The notes under the pieces are model-generated. The model had not been told where the DNA came from. It searched no databases and saw only the letters and a program-made list of their open reading frames with translations. From the NCBI RefSeq assembly GCF_900177535.1, contig NZ_FXAJ01000001.1, forward strand, positions 124,001 through 188,000: a DNA stretch of 64,000 nt, given 5' to 3'. The translations under genes and the position numbers were made by a program. Shown in pieces: positions 27,016 through 36,535 of the stretch (position 1 is its first letter; each line of letters starts with the position of its first letter). The stretch is from Priestia filamentosa. GTDB lineage: Bacteria; Bacillota; Bacilli; Bacillales; Bacillaceae_H.

Positions 27016-27651
27016 ATGACAGCACAACTTTCTTTATTTTTATTAGCATTTGCTGTAAGTCTTGATAGCTTTAGCGTTGGCGTAACATATGGATTGCGTC
27101 GCATGGGGCTGCCTTTTAAATCCATCATTATTATTGCTTGTTTTTCTATGTTTTCTCTTGTTTTTTCAATGTTTGTTGGAAAAGGCCTTTCTGCTGTTTT
27201 TTCACCAGAGGTGATGGAGAAAGTAGGCGGTGGAATTTTAATATTTCTTGGTGGATGGGTATTATTTCAATTTTTTCAGCAGTCAGATGAACCCCACAAT
27301 AGAGTAGGCCCAAAAGTGCTCCTTGATTGGGAAATCAAATCATTAGGAGTAGTTGTCCACATTTTAAGAAAACCAACTTCAGCGGACTTTGATCGGTCAG
27401 GATCTGTTACAGGGATAGAGGCTGTTATGCTTGGTTTAGCCCTCTCGCTTGATGCTTTTGGGGCAGGAGTAGGAGCTTCCCTTTTAGGATATTCAACTAT
27501 CTATCTTGCTATAGTTGTCGGGAGTATGAGTGCGCTCCTTTTGTATGCTGGTTTGAAATGTGGAAATGCTTTTTCACAACTTAGTTGGATGAAGTTTTTT
27601 TCATTTTTACCAGGTGTGTTACTTATTGTACTTGGAATATGGAAAATGTAA
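27016..27651 (+). CDS. ytaF: YtaF, MntP-like sporulation membrane protein
   Basis: A 211-aa membrane protein with six likely segments arranged as two related halves. Each half carries a SLDSF/SLDAF motif (residues about 16-20 and 149-153) as in the MntP manganese exporter family. The family member in B. subtilis is annotated as a sporulation membrane protein. Metal transport is inferred only from the motif. GGAAGGAGCC precedes the ATG. It sits between mutM and coaE. Confidence 0.87.
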   Translation: MTAQLSLFLLAFAVSLDSFSVGVTYGLRRMGLPFKSIIIIACFSMFSLVFSMFVGKGLSAVFSPEVMEKVGGGILIFLGGWVLFQFFQQSDEPHNRVGPKVLLDWEIKSLGVVVHILRKPTSADFDRSGSVTGIEAVMLGLALSLDAFGAGVGASLLGYSTIYLAIVVGSMSALLLYAGLKCGNAFSQLSWMKFFSFLPGVLLIVLGIWKM

Positions 27652-27672
27652 AAAGTGAAAGGACGAAGAAAC

Positions 27673-28269
27673 ATGGCCATTACAGTTGGATTAACAGGAG
27701 GAATTGCAAGCGGGAAAAGTACTGTTTCCGCTATATTGAGAGAACATAATATTCCTGTTATTGATGCAGATATTATTGCACGTGAAGTTGTAGAACCAGG
27801 AAAAGAAGCTTATAACCAAATTGTTAAATGTTTTGGTCGTGATATTCTTTTAGAAGATGGGACACTCAATCGCAGTGCTCTCGGAGAGATTGTGTTTAAT
27901 GATGAGCAAAAAAGACAGCAATTAAACGTTATTGTTCATCCAGCAGTGAGAAAAGAAATGCTTTCTAAAAGAGATCATTATTTGCAACATGAAAGAAACG
28001 TTATATTAGATATACCGCTTTTATTTGAAAGTAATCTAACCCATCTTGTTGATAAAGTACTGCTTGTATATGTTGATGAAGAGGTACAGCTTAAACGTTT
28101 AATAGAGCGAAATGGCTTTAGTGAACGTGAAGCACTAGCACGTATAAAAGCTCAGGATCCTCTCAAGGATAAAGTGGCAAAATCGGATGGAATTATTAAT
28201 AATAATGGCTCAAAAGAAGAAACAAGGAAGAAAGTTACACATATTATTGAAAGTTGGAACTTAAAATAG
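27673..28269 (+). CDS. coaE: Dephospho-CoA kinase
   Basis: Final step of coenzyme A synthesis, phosphorylating the 3'-OH of dephospho-CoA. This 198-aa P-loop kinase has the Walker A motif GLTGGIASGKST (about residues 6-17), DADIIAREVV, and the lid region with RNGFSEREALARI. ATG 27673 is used; the frame extends to 27655, but AAAGGA sits correctly for the later start. Last gene of the polA-mutM-ytaF-coaE unit. Its stop codon lies inside the terminator stem. Confidence 0.95.
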   Translation: MAITVGLTGGIASGKSTVSAILREHNIPVIDADIIAREVVEPGKEAYNQIVKCFGRDILLEDGTLNRSALGEIVFNDEQKRQQLNVIVHPAVRKEMLSKRDHYLQHERNVILDIPLLFESNLTHLVDKVLLVYVDEEVQLKRLIERNGFSEREALARIKAQDPLKDKVAKSDGIINNNGSKEETRKKVTHIIESWNLK

Positions 28270-28303
28270 TTAAAAGAGGTCATCTCTTTTAGCTATTTTT
28301 TTT
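28265..28303 (+). terminator. Intrinsic terminator of coaE
   Basis: A 14-bp stem AATAGTTAAAAGAG/CTCTTTTAGCTATT with one G-U pair and eight T. Confidence 0.9.
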
Positions 28304-28339
28304 GAAATGTGTTTTTTAACTATAGCGTTTTCTTTTTAA

Positions 28340-28383
28340 TGTGTTATACTTAAGTAACAATAAAAGATAAAAAGTATAACATA
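28340..28383. promoter_or_regulatory. gapB promoter with two inverted CcpN-type operators
   Basis: TGTGTTATACT (28340-28350, plus strand) and TATGTTATACT (28373-28383, minus strand) both fit the CcpN consensus TRTGHYATAYW at every position. The first overlaps an extended -10 (TGTTATACT, 28342-28350). CcpN represses gapB and pckA under glycolytic conditions in B. subtilis. Confidence 0.75.
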
Positions 28384-28402
28384 ATTTGAGAGGGGAATGG
28401 CT

Positions 28403-29434
28403 ATGAAGGCAAAAGTAGCAATTAATGGATTCGGAAGAATTGGTAGAATGGTATTCAGAAGCCTAATAAAAGAAAGCGGTGTTGATGTTGTAGCAATTAA
28501 TGCAAGTTATCCAGCTGAAACACTTGCACATCTTATAAAGTATGACACAATTCATGGTAAATTCGATGGTGAAGTCATTCCTTTAGAGAAAGAGCTTCTT
28601 GTAGACGGAAAGAAAGTGCTGCTTTTGAACTCAAGAGATCCTCTTTTGCTTCCATGGGGAGATTTAGGAGTAGATATTGTTATTGAAGCAACTGGAAAGT
28701 TCAATTCCCGAGATAAAGCACAGCTTCATATTGATGCAGGGGCGAAAAAAGTAGTGTTAACAGCTCCAGGGAAACAAGAAGATATAACAGTTGTAATGGG
28801 TGTGAACGAGGAAAAATTAAATTTGGAGAAACATCATATTATTTCGAATGCTTCATGTACAACAAACTGTTTGGCACCTGTCGTAAAAGTTCTCGATGAG
28901 AATTTTGGAATTGAAAACGGCTTGATGACAACTGTTCATGCTTATACAAATGATCAAAAAAATATTGATAACCCACATAAAGATTTACGACGTGCGCGTG
29001 CATGCGGTCAATCAATAATTCCTACATCAACTGGGGCAGCAAAAGCTCTTTCGCTTGTACTTCCTCATATGAAAGGTAAAATGCATGGAATGGCTCTTCG
29101 TGTGCCAACGCCAAATGTTTCACTTGTCGATCTTGTTGTGGATGTGCAAAAGAACGTAACGACTGAAGAAGTTAATAAAGCATTCCAGCAAGCTGCTGCA
29201 ACAAACTTACGAGGCATATTAGACTTTTCAGAAGAACCGCTTGTTTCAATTGACTATAATACAAATCCATTCTCAGCTATTGTTGATGGACTATCAACTC
29301 TCGTGATGGCTGATCGAAAAATTAAAGTATTAGCATGGTATGATAACGAATGGGGATACTCCAAAAGAGTTGTCGACCTTGTTAAGTTAGTGGGAAAAGA
29401 GCTTTTTCAACAAGCTGAACTTGGGATGAGTTAG
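28403..29434 (+). CDS. gapB: Glyceraldehyde-3-phosphate dehydrogenase, gluconeogenic GapB type
   Basis: NADP-preferring GAPDH working in the gluconeogenic direction. It shows the Rossmann motif NGFGRIGRMVFR, the catalytic cysteine in SNASCTTNCLAPV and HAYTNDQ. The second strand reads VVAINASYPAETLAHL, where NAD-specific GapA has an aspartate, so NADP use is expected. ATG 28403 is chosen because GAGAGGGG is seven bases ahead. ATG 28397 would be too close to it. CcpN-type sites overlap the promoter. The product is 343 aa. Confidence 0.95.
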   Translation: MKAKVAINGFGRIGRMVFRSLIKESGVDVVAINASYPAETLAHLIKYDTIHGKFDGEVIPLEKELLVDGKKVLLLNSRDPLLLPWGDLGVDIVIEATGKFNSRDKAQLHIDAGAKKVVLTAPGKQEDITVVMGVNEEKLNLEKHHIISNASCTTNCLAPVVKVLDENFGIENGLMTTVHAYTNDQKNIDNPHKDLRRARACGQSIIPTSTGAAKALSLVLPHMKGKMHGMALRVPTPNVSLVDLVVDVQKNVTTEEVNKAFQQAAATNLRGILDFSEEPLVSIDYNTNPFSAIVDGLSTLVMADRKIKVLAWYDNEWGYSKRVVDLVKLVGKELFQQAELGMS

Positions 29435-29466
29435 AAAAAAGCCTGCCTTAATGGTGGGCTTTTTTA
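29434..29466 (+). terminator. Intrinsic terminator of gapB
   Basis: Arms AAAAAGCCTGCC and GGTGGGCTTTTT with one G-U pair and a T run. Confidence 0.88.
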
Positions 29467-29592
29467 CATAATTTTAATTGGCAATAAAGCTTTATAGAAA
29501 TATTTCTCATTTTAAAAATGAAATCATAAATAAATATAGCTTCACAAATCCTAACGAAGTGGCACTTCTCTTTTTTATTTAAAAAAGATGTG

Positions 29593-29621
29593 TTGCAAAA
29601 TAATTATAAACAAAGTATACT
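29593..29621 (+). promoter_or_regulatory. Sigma-A promoter of speD
   Basis: TTGCAA (29593-29598), 17-bp spacer, TATACT (29616-29621). The expected start, about 29628-29630, falls just before the first stem of the structured leader. Confidence 0.75.
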
Positions 29622-29630
29622 ATGTTTTGT

Positions 29631-29771
29631 GAAATTCTTATAAGCCTTTTGCAGGCTAGCTACTTAAAGGGTTAGGACCTCCTTGGACTAACTTTCCCCC
29701 GTGGTAGTTAACGTGCGCTAGTGATCAGAGACTTATAAGGAATTTGTATTTAAAAATGTTGAAGGGGGAAA
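29631..29771 (+). promoter_or_regulatory. Structured speD 5' leader, riboswitch-like, class not recognised
   Basis: A closing stem of 13 bp with one bulge pairs 29632-29644 with 29732-29745. Inside, CTAGC (29656-29660) pairs with GCTAG (29717-29721), and a hairpin (29668-29695) shows an ACCTCCTT loop. TTTCCCCC (29693-29700) is perfectly complementary to the Shine-Dalgarno region GGGGGAAA (29764-29771). The loop can pair with the same site over 7 bp. This suggests translational control. The ligand is unknown; SAM or polyamine are inferences from the gene. Confidence 0.6.
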
Positions 29772-29778
29772 CATAAGT

Positions 29779-30159
29779 ATGGAAACAATTGGTCGTCACG
29801 TAATCTCAGAGCTATGGGGATGCGATTTTAACAAGTTAAATGATATGGATTTTATTGAAAAAACGTTCGTTGATGCAGCACTAAAATCAGGTGCTGAAGT
29901 TCGAGAAGTAGCTTTTCATAAATTTGCTCCACAAGGTGTAAGTGGAGTTGTTATTATTTCGGAGTCTCATTTAACAATTCACAGTTTCCCAGAGCACGGC
30001 TATGCAAGTATTGATGTTTATACGTGTGGAGAGATGGATCCTAACATTGCAGCAGATTACATTGCTGAAGAGCTAGGAGCAACAACTCGTGAAAATATTG
30101 AAGTTCCACGTGGAATGGGTCCTGTTCAAATTAAACAAAATCAAGCAAATGCGTTATAA
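29779..30159 (+). CDS. speD: S-adenosylmethionine decarboxylase proenzyme
   Basis: Makes decarboxylated SAM, the aminopropyl donor for spermidine. This 126-aa proenzyme of the short bacterial class self-cleaves between E62 and S63 in [18 protein letters not shown], turning S63 into the pyruvoyl cofactor; H68 and C83 are the usual processing and catalytic residues. GAAGGGGG sits ten bases before the ATG and is complementary to elements in the long upstream leader. It is a single-gene unit with its own promoter and terminator. Confidence 0.95.
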   Translation: METIGRHVISELWGCDFNKLNDMDFIEKTFVDAALKSGAEVREVAFHKFAPQGVSGVVIISESHLTIHSFPEHGYASIDVYTCGEMDPNIAADYIAEELGATTRENIEVPRGMGPVQIKQNQANAL

Positions 30160-30176
30160 TAATAATACAGCTGTAG

Positions 30177-30206
30177 AAAGAGGTGTCTATGTACACCTCT
30201 TTTTTG
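30177..30206 (+). terminator. Intrinsic terminator of speD
   Basis: Arms AAAGAGGTGT and ACACCTCTTT followed by T residues. The remaining gap to nrdR (30207-30329) shows no clear element. Confidence 0.88.
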
Positions 30207-30329
30207 TTATATCCTTTTATAAGTGGCAAACTAAGTAGCAGAAAGTAGAACTGTTTGTAATAAACCTTGTATTTATAAAAGAAGTTCTATAAGATAAAAA
30301 TACAAAAGTGAGAAGTTGGAGCTGAGAAT

Positions 30330-30794
30330 ATGAAATGTCCTTCTTGCCATTCAAATAGCACAAGAGTCTTAGATTCACGACCAAGTGATGAAGGACGTGC
30401 TATTCGTAGGCGTCGTGAATGTGAATACTGTCATTATCGTTTCACAACATTTGAAAAAGTAGAAGAAATTCCGCTTATTATTGTTAAAAAAGATGGTGTG
30501 CGTGAAGAGTTTAGTCGAGAAAAAATCTTACGCGGTCTTATTAGAGCTTGTGAAAAAAGAGCGGTACCATTAAAAAAACTTGAGGAAACAGTACGAGAAA
30601 TTGAAACAGAGCTTCGCAATCAAGGAGGATCTGAAATTTCATCTGATTTTATTGGTGAAATGGTGATGGAACGTTTAGCAAAGATTGATGAAGTAGCTTA
30701 TGTTCGCTTTGCCTCTGTTTACCGTCAATTTAAAGATATTAACGTATTTATTGATGAATTAAAAGAATTAATTAAAAAAGAACAGCAGAAATAA
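30330..30794 (+). CDS. nrdR: Transcriptional repressor NrdR
   Basis: Represses ribonucleotide reductase genes in response to ATP/dATP. The 154-aa protein has an N-terminal zinc ribbon (MKCPSC near 1-6 and CEYC near 31-34, with the basic RRRR stretch between) and an ATP cone (about 48-140, [23 protein letters not shown]). It is 24 bases ahead of dnaB, and the nrdR-dnaB-dnaI order is conserved in Bacillus. This ties dNTP supply to replication initiation. Confidence 0.96.
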   Translation: MKCPSCHSNSTRVLDSRPSDEGRAIRRRRECEYCHYRFTTFEKVEEIPLIIVKKDGVREEFSREKILRGLIRACEKRAVPLKKLEETVREIETELRNQGGSEISSDFIGEMVMERLAKIDEVAYVRFASVYRQFKDINVFIDELKELIKKEQQK

Positions 30795-30818
30795 CCGGAG
30801 AAGAAAGGTACGAATAAT

Positions 30819-32231
30819 ATGACTTCTCAACATTGGAAAGAATTGATTGCTATTGATCGTTATGTTGTTCATACAAATGATATTCTCCATGACTATGATC
30901 GTCAAATTATTACAAAGCTTTATCAGCCTCTTATCGGTCCAATCGGCTACAGTTTGTATATGACATTATGGAGCCAACTGAAAGAAAAAGAGCACTGGGG
31001 AAAAGAAGTCACCCATCATTATTTAATGGCTATGATGCAGTGTGGTCTTCCAGAAATCTATAGAGAGCGTCAAAAGTTAGAAGGAATTGGTCTATTAAAA
31101 ACATTCGTGAAGGAGGAGCAAGAGCATAGGCTTTTTGTTTATGAATTAATCCCACCGCTAACTCCTCACGAATTTTTTAATGATGGTGTTCTAAACGTTT
31201 ATTTATACAATCGACTAGGTAAAAACGTTTTTCAGAATGTTAAACAACATTTCTTATATCCCTCTCTGTCAAAAGATCAGTTCAAGGACGTTACTCGTTC
31301 TTTCAATGACACATTCCAAACTCTACATATGAGCGAAATAAGCAGTGTGCAAAAAGAAGTAAAAAGCACATTAACGAATAAAGAAAACCTTAAATATGTA
31401 GGAGAAGCAAAAAGTAACGGTATATCACTTGATGATCACACGTTTGATTTTAAGCTTTTTCTAGCAGGTCTTAGTGATACAATGGTACCTAAAAAAGCGT
31501 TAACAATAGAAGTGAGAGAAGCAATTCAAAAAATCTCCTTCCTTTATAAAATAGATCCGATAGAAATGAAAAATGTTGTTATTGATGCAATTGATGAAAA
31601 TGATGAGATCAACATTGAGAATCTTCGAAAGTCGGCACAAAACACGTATTTATTTAAATCAGGGGAAAGTTTGCCAACGCTTGTCGAAAAAATACAGCCT
31701 GATAAATTAAAAGAGGAAGAGAAAGAGCTAATAGGGCAAAATCCTGAAGATGAGCTCATTCCTCTTTTAAATAATATTTCGCCAAGAGAGCTTCTAGAAG
31801 GATGGTCACAAGGTGCTCAAGCTTCAAAAGCAGATTTGCAAATTATTGAAGACGTGATGTTTAAGCAGAAGCTAACACCTGGGGTTGTGAATGTTTTGAT
31901 TTATTACGTGATGATTAAAACAGATATGAAGTTATCAAAGTCATACGTAGAAAAGATTGCAAGTCATTGGGCGCGAAAAGGAGTTAAAACAGTAAAAGAA
32001 GCAATGGATCTTGCTAAGAACGAGCATAAAGAATATCAGCAGTGGGAAGAGACGAAAAAGCAGTCAACAAATAAGAAAACAAGAAAACCTATAAGAAAAG
32101 AAATGGTTCCTGATTGGTTGAAAGAAAAAGAAGAAAATTCTGTTGAAAAGCTAGATGATGAAGAGAAAATAAAAGAAGAAGAGCGTAAAATGGAAGAGAT
32201 ATTAAAGCACTATCGCGAGTCAGAAGAGTAG
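30819..32231 (+). CDS. dnaB: Replication initiation and membrane attachment protein DnaB
   Basis: Firmicute-specific primosome protein that acts with DnaD and DnaI to load the replicative helicase at oriC and at restart sites; it is not the helicase itself. The 470-aa length equals the B. subtilis protein (472). The N-terminal winged-helix-type domain includes YQPLIGPIGYSLYMTLWSQL. Near residues 310-410 lies the DnaB/DnaD-like DDBH2 region, with ISPRELLEGWSQG and VNVLIYYVMIKTDMKLSKSYVEKIA. The C-terminus is charged. It precedes dnaI by 64 bases. Confidence 0.94.
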   Translation: MTSQHWKELIAIDRYVVHTNDILHDYDRQIITKLYQPLIGPIGYSLYMTLWSQLKEKEHWGKEVTHHYLMAMMQCGLPEIYRERQKLEGIGLLKTFVKEEQEHRLFVYELIPPLTPHEFFNDGVLNVYLYNRLGKNVFQNVKQHFLYPSLSKDQFKDVTRSFNDTFQTLHMSEISSVQKEVKSTLTNKENLKYVGEAKSNGISLDDHTFDFKLFLAGLSDTMVPKKALTIEVREAIQKISFLYKIDPIEMKNVVIDAIDENDEINIENLRKSAQNTYLFKSGESLPTLVEKIQPDKLKEEEKELIGQNPEDELIPLLNNISPRELLEGWSQGAQASKADLQIIEDVMFKQKLTPGVVNVLIYYVMIKTDMKLSKSYVEKIASHWARKGVKTVKEAMDLAKNEHKEYQQWEETKKQSTNKKTRKPIRKEMVPDWLKEKEENSVEKLDDEEKIKEEERKMEEILKHYRESEE

Positions 32232-32295
32232 TCTTTTTGTCGAAAAAGCGATACGATAGCTAGTGTCTTGTAACTAGTGAAGGTAGGTGAGGAAA

Positions 32296-33231
32296 GTGCA
32301 GCCAATTGATCGTTCTTTAAAAAAAGTAATGCAAAAGCCAGATTTTAAAACACGGCTTTCCAAAATGCGCATGATGGTGACAAATCAAAAAGAAGTGCAG
32401 GAATTTTTGCAAGAACATCGAGCAGAAATTGACGATAAGATGATTGATCGTAGCTTAATGAAGATGTATGAGTATACAACTCAAAGTAAACAGTGCAAAA
32501 ACTGTCCATCATTAGATCAATGTATTAATTTAGTGAAAGGATATGAGCCAAAGCTTACTTTGCAAGGCAAAACAATTGATTTACAATATGATCGCTGTCC
32601 AAATAAAATTGCCCATGATCAAGAAAAAGAATACAAAACCCTTATTAAAAGCCTTCATCTTCCTCGTGAAATTTTGGATGCTAAGATGGGTAATATTGAC
32701 ATGGGACGAGGGCGAGCTAAAGCACTAACGCTTGTTCATGAGTTTTTACAAAACTATGAAAACGGAAAGCCTGCTAAAGGTTTATATATATATGGGTCGT
32801 TTGGCGTTGGAAAAACGTATTTTTTAGGTGCCATTGCAAACGAGTTAGCAAAGCGAAACATTCAGTCTATTCTTGTTTATCTGCCTGAATTTCTACGCGA
32901 GCTTAAAAACTCTTTAAAAGATTCAAGCTTAGGAGAAAAAATTGAGCTTGTGAAAACAGCTCCTATACTTATGTTAGATGACATTGGGGCAGAGGCGATG
33001 AGCAGCTGGGTACGAGATGATATTATTGGAACAATTCTTCAGTACCGAATGCATCAAAGTTTACCGACATTCTTTACATCAAATTTAGGAATCAAAGAGC
33101 TTACACATCATTTCACGTACTCACAGCGTGGTGAAGAAGAGGCGCTGAAAGCAGCTCGAATTGTAGAGCGGGTTAAGGCCCTTGCAACTCCTGTGAATTT
33201 GGTTGGAGAAAACCGAAGAGAACAAAAATGA
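32296..33231 (+). CDS. dnaI: Helicase loader DnaI
   Basis: AAA+ ATPase that loads the DnaC helicase. The N-terminal helicase-binding domain has zinc-type cysteines (CKNCPSLDQC and a later CP). The ATPase domain has Walker A GSFGVGKT near residues 167-174 and Walker B ILMLDDIGAE. I choose GTG 32296, which gives (M)QPIDRSL and 311 aa, the exact length of B. subtilis DnaI. The GTG at 32287 is also in frame. The stop codon is built into the terminator stem. Confidence 0.94.
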   Translation: MQPIDRSLKKVMQKPDFKTRLSKMRMMVTNQKEVQEFLQEHRAEIDDKMIDRSLMKMYEYTTQSKQCKNCPSLDQCINLVKGYEPKLTLQGKTIDLQYDRCPNKIAHDQEKEYKTLIKSLHLPREILDAKMGNIDMGRGRAKALTLVHEFLQNYENGKPAKGLYIYGSFGVGKTYFLGAIANELAKRNIQSILVYLPEFLRELKNSLKDSSLGEKIELVKTAPILMLDDIGAEAMSSWVRDDIIGTILQYRMHQSLPTFFTSNLGIKELTHHFTYSQRGEEEALKAARIVERVKALATPVNLVGENRREQK

Positions 33232-33273
33232 GCAAGTCTATTACGAAAAGTAATGGACTTGCTCATTTTTTTT
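33225..33273 (+). terminator. Strong intrinsic terminator of dnaI
   Basis: An 18-bp stem (AATGAGCAAGTCTATTAC with GTAATGGACTTGCTCATT, one G-U pair), GAAA-type loop and eight T. It includes the dnaI stop codon. Confidence 0.95.
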
Positions 33274-33325
33274 GCTTTCCTTCCATATATATGTAAGGGA
33301 CGATGTTAGGTAAGGGGGGAATTGT

Positions 33326-34174
33326 TTGATTAGTGTAACGTTCGAACGAGAAGATGAAGCAATTATAATGCATAACTTATTAAAGCATTTTCGAAGAAGA
33401 ACGCGTGTAAACAGGCTTTGTACAATTAATCGAATTAATACCGAAATTTTCATTCATATAAATGAACATAGAGAAACGACAATGAAAAATATTATTGTAC
33501 CTGCTTTTACAACGTATGTTATTCGAGAGAAAGAAGAGAAATTTGTTTCATATCTTTTAGAAGACCTCTCTTTATATAGTACATGGGAAGAGCAGCAGCG
33601 GCTTTTTGCAACAATCTATTCTGTTATAAAGTGTGATGAAAAAGAACGTTCCCTTTACAAAAATTCAAGGTGGCAACTTGTAAACGAAGCTGTTCAAGAT
33701 TTTCTTCAAGAAGATTTTGCTTTCTCTTTTGATGCCTTTAGAACATTCCGGTTAAAAGAGTACTATCAACGAATTTATCACTATATTCAGCTTGGGGTTG
33801 AAGAGCATGAGAAAGAAGAAGACTATCAAGTTTTTATTCATGAATTGCGTGATATTATTCAAAAAAAGAAAACGTGGTTTCAGCATATTTCCATTGTATA
33901 TAATGGTGAATTTCGGTTTTATGAAGAGCCATTTTTGGAGATAACTAAAGAGAGCGTTGAAAAAGCAAGAAAAGAGTTTCTAACAGAATATCCGTCTTTA
34001 CGCGTGAATGAAAGAATTATTGCCCCACTTTTAAAATGGGCTCCGCGTAAAATTCACCTTTATACAGATAAATGGGATCATGTTTTGATTTCCACTATCC
34101 AGACAATTTTTGAAGAACGTGTTTGTCTTCTTCCACTTCAAAAGTTTCCGCCTCCTTCCCAAAGTAAAGGTTGA
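33326..34174 (+). CDS. ytxC: Putative sporulation protein YtxC
   Basis: A 282-aa protein of the YtxC family, found only in spore formers, with no known catalytic motif. It has charged helical stretches (EEKFVSYLLEDLSLY, EEHEKEEDYQVFIHELRDII) and a C-terminal region with HLYTDKWDHVLISTIQTIFEERVCLLP typical of the family. The likely start is TTG 33326, six bases after AAGGGGGGA; no ATG lies near. Position between dnaI and thrS matches B. subtilis. Its molecular role is unknown. Confidence 0.87.
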   Translation: MISVTFEREDEAIIMHNLLKHFRRRTRVNRLCTINRINTEIFIHINEHRETTMKNIIVPAFTTYVIREKEEKFVSYLLEDLSLYSTWEEQQRLFATIYSVIKCDEKERSLYKNSRWQLVNEAVQDFLQEDFAFSFDAFRTFRLKEYYQRIYHYIQLGVEEHEKEEDYQVFIHELRDIIQKKKTWFQHISIVYNGEFRFYEEPFLEITKESVEKARKEFLTEYPSLRVNERIIAPLLKWAPRKIHLYTDKWDHVLISTIQTIFEERVCLLPLQKFPPPSQSKG

Positions 34175-34199
34175 TTTACGACAAGATTATTCTTATAAT
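34171..34199 (+). promoter_or_regulatory. Sigma-A promoter of thrS
   Basis: TTGATT, 17-bp spacer, TATAAT. The -35 overlaps the ytxC stop codon. Confidence 0.75.
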
Positions 34200-34205
34200 A
34201 GGAAC

Positions 34206-34490
34206 GTACATTTTTTAAATAACAAAAGTAATGATGAGGACACGAACGTATGCAATACGGTTTGCAGAGAGGGAAGATAAAGCTGTGAGCTTCCTAACAC
34301 GATTCATATGTTTACCACCTCTAAACTTCAGTAGTGAACGAGCATGCGCTTTATTAATTGCTGACGGGAGCCCCCGTTATCAACACTTGGAGCTGTTCTA
34401 GTGCGGTTATTTTGCATGAGCAGAAACAAGGGTGGAACCACGATGATTATATACATAACTCGTCCCTTTTTTTAGGGACGAGTTTTTTAT
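34206..34490 (+). promoter_or_regulatory. Threonine T-box leader
   Basis: Contains the T-box sequence AAGGGTGGAACCACG (34428-34442), which pairs with the uncharged tRNA acceptor end. The terminator CTCGTCCC/GGGACGAG has a T run (34458-34487). The specifier codon ACC is at 34314-34316, in the typical context before ACCTCT. Uncharged tRNA-Thr should favour the antiterminator and allow thrS transcription. Confidence 0.93.
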
Positions 34491-34517
34491 TTTTTACATT
34501 TAAAAGGAGTGACCGAA

Positions 34518-36461
34518 ATGGAGGAAGTAAGAAAATTAACATTCCCAGATGGATCAGTAAAAGAATTCGAAGTGGGAACAACAACAGAGGATGTAGCTTT
34601 TTCAATTAGTCCTGGACTTCGCAAAAAAGCAATTGCAGGTAAAATAAATGGAAAAGAAATTGACTTAACAGCCCCAATTCAAGAGGATGGGAAAATTGAA
34701 ATCTTAACACAAGGTTCAAAAGAAGCGCTTGAAATTCTTCGTCACAGTACAGCCCATTTAATGGCTCAAGCTATTAAACGCTTATATGGTAATGATGTTA
34801 AACTTGGCGTTGGCCCAGTTATTGAAAGTGGGTTCTACTACGACATCGATATGGAAGAATCTATTACACCTGAAGACTTACCTAAGATTGAAAAAGAGAT
34901 GCAAAAAATTGTGGATGAAAACTTACAAATCGTTCGCGAAGAAGTATCTCGTGATGAAGCACACAAAATGTTTGCTGAGATTGGTGACAACTTAAAGCTT
35001 GAGCTTTTAGATGCTATTCCAGCAGATGAAACAGTGTCTATTTACCGTCAAGGCGAATTCTTTGATCTTTGTCGCGGTGTTCACGTACCTTCAACAAGCA
35101 AGATTAAAGTGTTCAAACTGCTAAGTTTAGCAGGAGCTTACTGGCGTGGAGATAGCAAAAATAAAATGCTTCAACGCATTTATGGAACAGCATTCTTTAC
35201 AAAAGATGAACTAAAAGAACATATGCGTCTTCTTGAAGAAGCAAAAGAACGTGATCATCGTAAAATTGGTAAAGAATTAAACCTATTTGCAAACGTTCAA
35301 AAAGTTGGACAAGGCCTGCCGCTTTGGATGCCAAAAGGTGCAACAATCCGTCGTATTATTGAACGTTATATCGTAGATAAAGAAGAGCGTCTTGGCTATG
35401 ACCATGTATACACTCCAGTTCTTGCAAGTAGTGAACTATATAAAACATCTGGTCACTGGGATCACTATCAAGACGATATGTTCCCTGTTATGGAAATGGA
35501 CAACGAACAGCTTGTTCTTCGCCCGATGAACTGCCCGCATCACATGATGATTTATAAACAGGATATCCATAGTTATCGTGAACTTCCAATTCGTATTGCG
35601 GAGCTTGGAACAATGCATAGATATGAAATGTCTGGAGCACTTTCAGGCCTTCAACGTGTTCGAGGTATGACGCTTAATGATGCTCACGTTTTTGTTCGCC
35701 CAGCCCAAATTAAAGATGAGTTCGTTCGTGTTGTTCGTCTAATTCAAGAAGTATATCAAGACTTTGGATTAAACGACTACTCATTCCGTCTTTCTTACCG
35801 CGATCCTGAAGATACAGAAAAGTATTATGATGATGACGAAATGTGGAACAAAGCTCAAACTCTTCTTAAAGAAGCGATGGACTATCTTGAGCTTGATTAC
35901 TATGAAGCAGAAGGAGAAGCAGCTTTCTATGGTCCTAAGCTAGACGTTCAGGTTCGTACAGCTCTTGGCAAAGACGAAACACTTTCAACTGTTCAGCTTG
36001 ACTTCTTACTTCCAGAGCGTTTTGATTTAACTTACATTGGAGAAGATGGCAAACAGCATCGTCCTGTTGTTATCCACCGTGGAGTTGTATCAACAATGGA
36101 ACGTTTTGTTGCTTTCCTTATTGAAGAGTATAAAGGTGCATTTCCAACTTGGCTTGCTCCTATTCAAGCAAAAGTCATTCCTGTATCACCTGATGTGCAT
36201 TTAGAGTATGCAAAACAAATTGAAGATGAGCTTCGTCAAGCAGGATTACGTGTTGAAATTGATGAGCGTGATGAAAAAATGGGATATAAGATTCGTGAAG
36301 CTCAAATGCAAAAAATTCCATACATGCTTGTTGTAGGAGACAAAGAACGTGATGAGAAAGCTGTAAACGTTCGAAAATACGGTGAGCAGAAGTCAGAAAC
36401 AGTAAGCTTTGAATCCTTCCTTTCAGCTCTTAAAAACGAAGTTGAACAAAAAGGAAAGTAA
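34518..36461 (+). CDS. thrS: Threonyl-tRNA synthetase
   Basis: Class II synthetase charging tRNA-Thr. Domains of the 647-aa protein: TGS (about 1-62), editing domain with [16 protein letters not shown] (about 75-230), the catalytic core (about 240-535) with zinc ligands in [11 protein letters not shown], and the C-terminal anticodon-binding domain. ATG 34518 is preferred because AAGGAG lies eight bases ahead; GTG 34509 overlaps the ribosome site. It is controlled by the upstream T-box. Confidence 0.96.
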   Translation: MEEVRKLTFPDGSVKEFEVGTTTEDVAFSISPGLRKKAIAGKINGKEIDLTAPIQEDGKIEILTQGSKEALEILRHSTAHLMAQAIKRLYGNDVKLGVGPVIESGFYYDIDMEESITPEDLPKIEKEMQKIVDENLQIVREEVSRDEAHKMFAEIGDNLKLELLDAIPADETVSIYRQGEFFDLCRGVHVPSTSKIKVFKLLSLAGAYWRGDSKNKMLQRIYGTAFFTKDELKEHMRLLEEAKERDHRKIGKELNLFANVQKVGQGLPLWMPKGATIRRIIERYIVDKEERLGYDHVYTPVLASSELYKTSGHWDHYQDDMFPVMEMDNEQLVLRPMNCPHHMMIYKQDIHSYRELPIRIAELGTMHRYEMSGALSGLQRVRGMTLNDAHVFVRPAQIKDEFVRVVRLIQEVYQDFGLNDYSFRLSYRDPEDTEKYYDDDEMWNKAQTLLKEAMDYLELDYYEAEGEAAFYGPKLDVQVRTALGKDETLSTVQLDFLLPERFDLTYIGEDGKQHRPVVIHRGVVSTMERFVAFLIEEYKGAFPTWLAPIQAKVIPVSPDVHLEYAKQIEDELRQAGLRVEIDERDEKMGYKIREAQMQKIPYMLVVGDKERDEKAVNVRKYGEQKSETVSFESFLSALKNEVEQKGK

Positions 36462-36535
36462 TTTGTTAATAAAAATTGTTGCATATTTTTGAGTGCTCTG
36501 CTAAAATAGTTTTTGTTGCACTTTAAAGCAATTTG

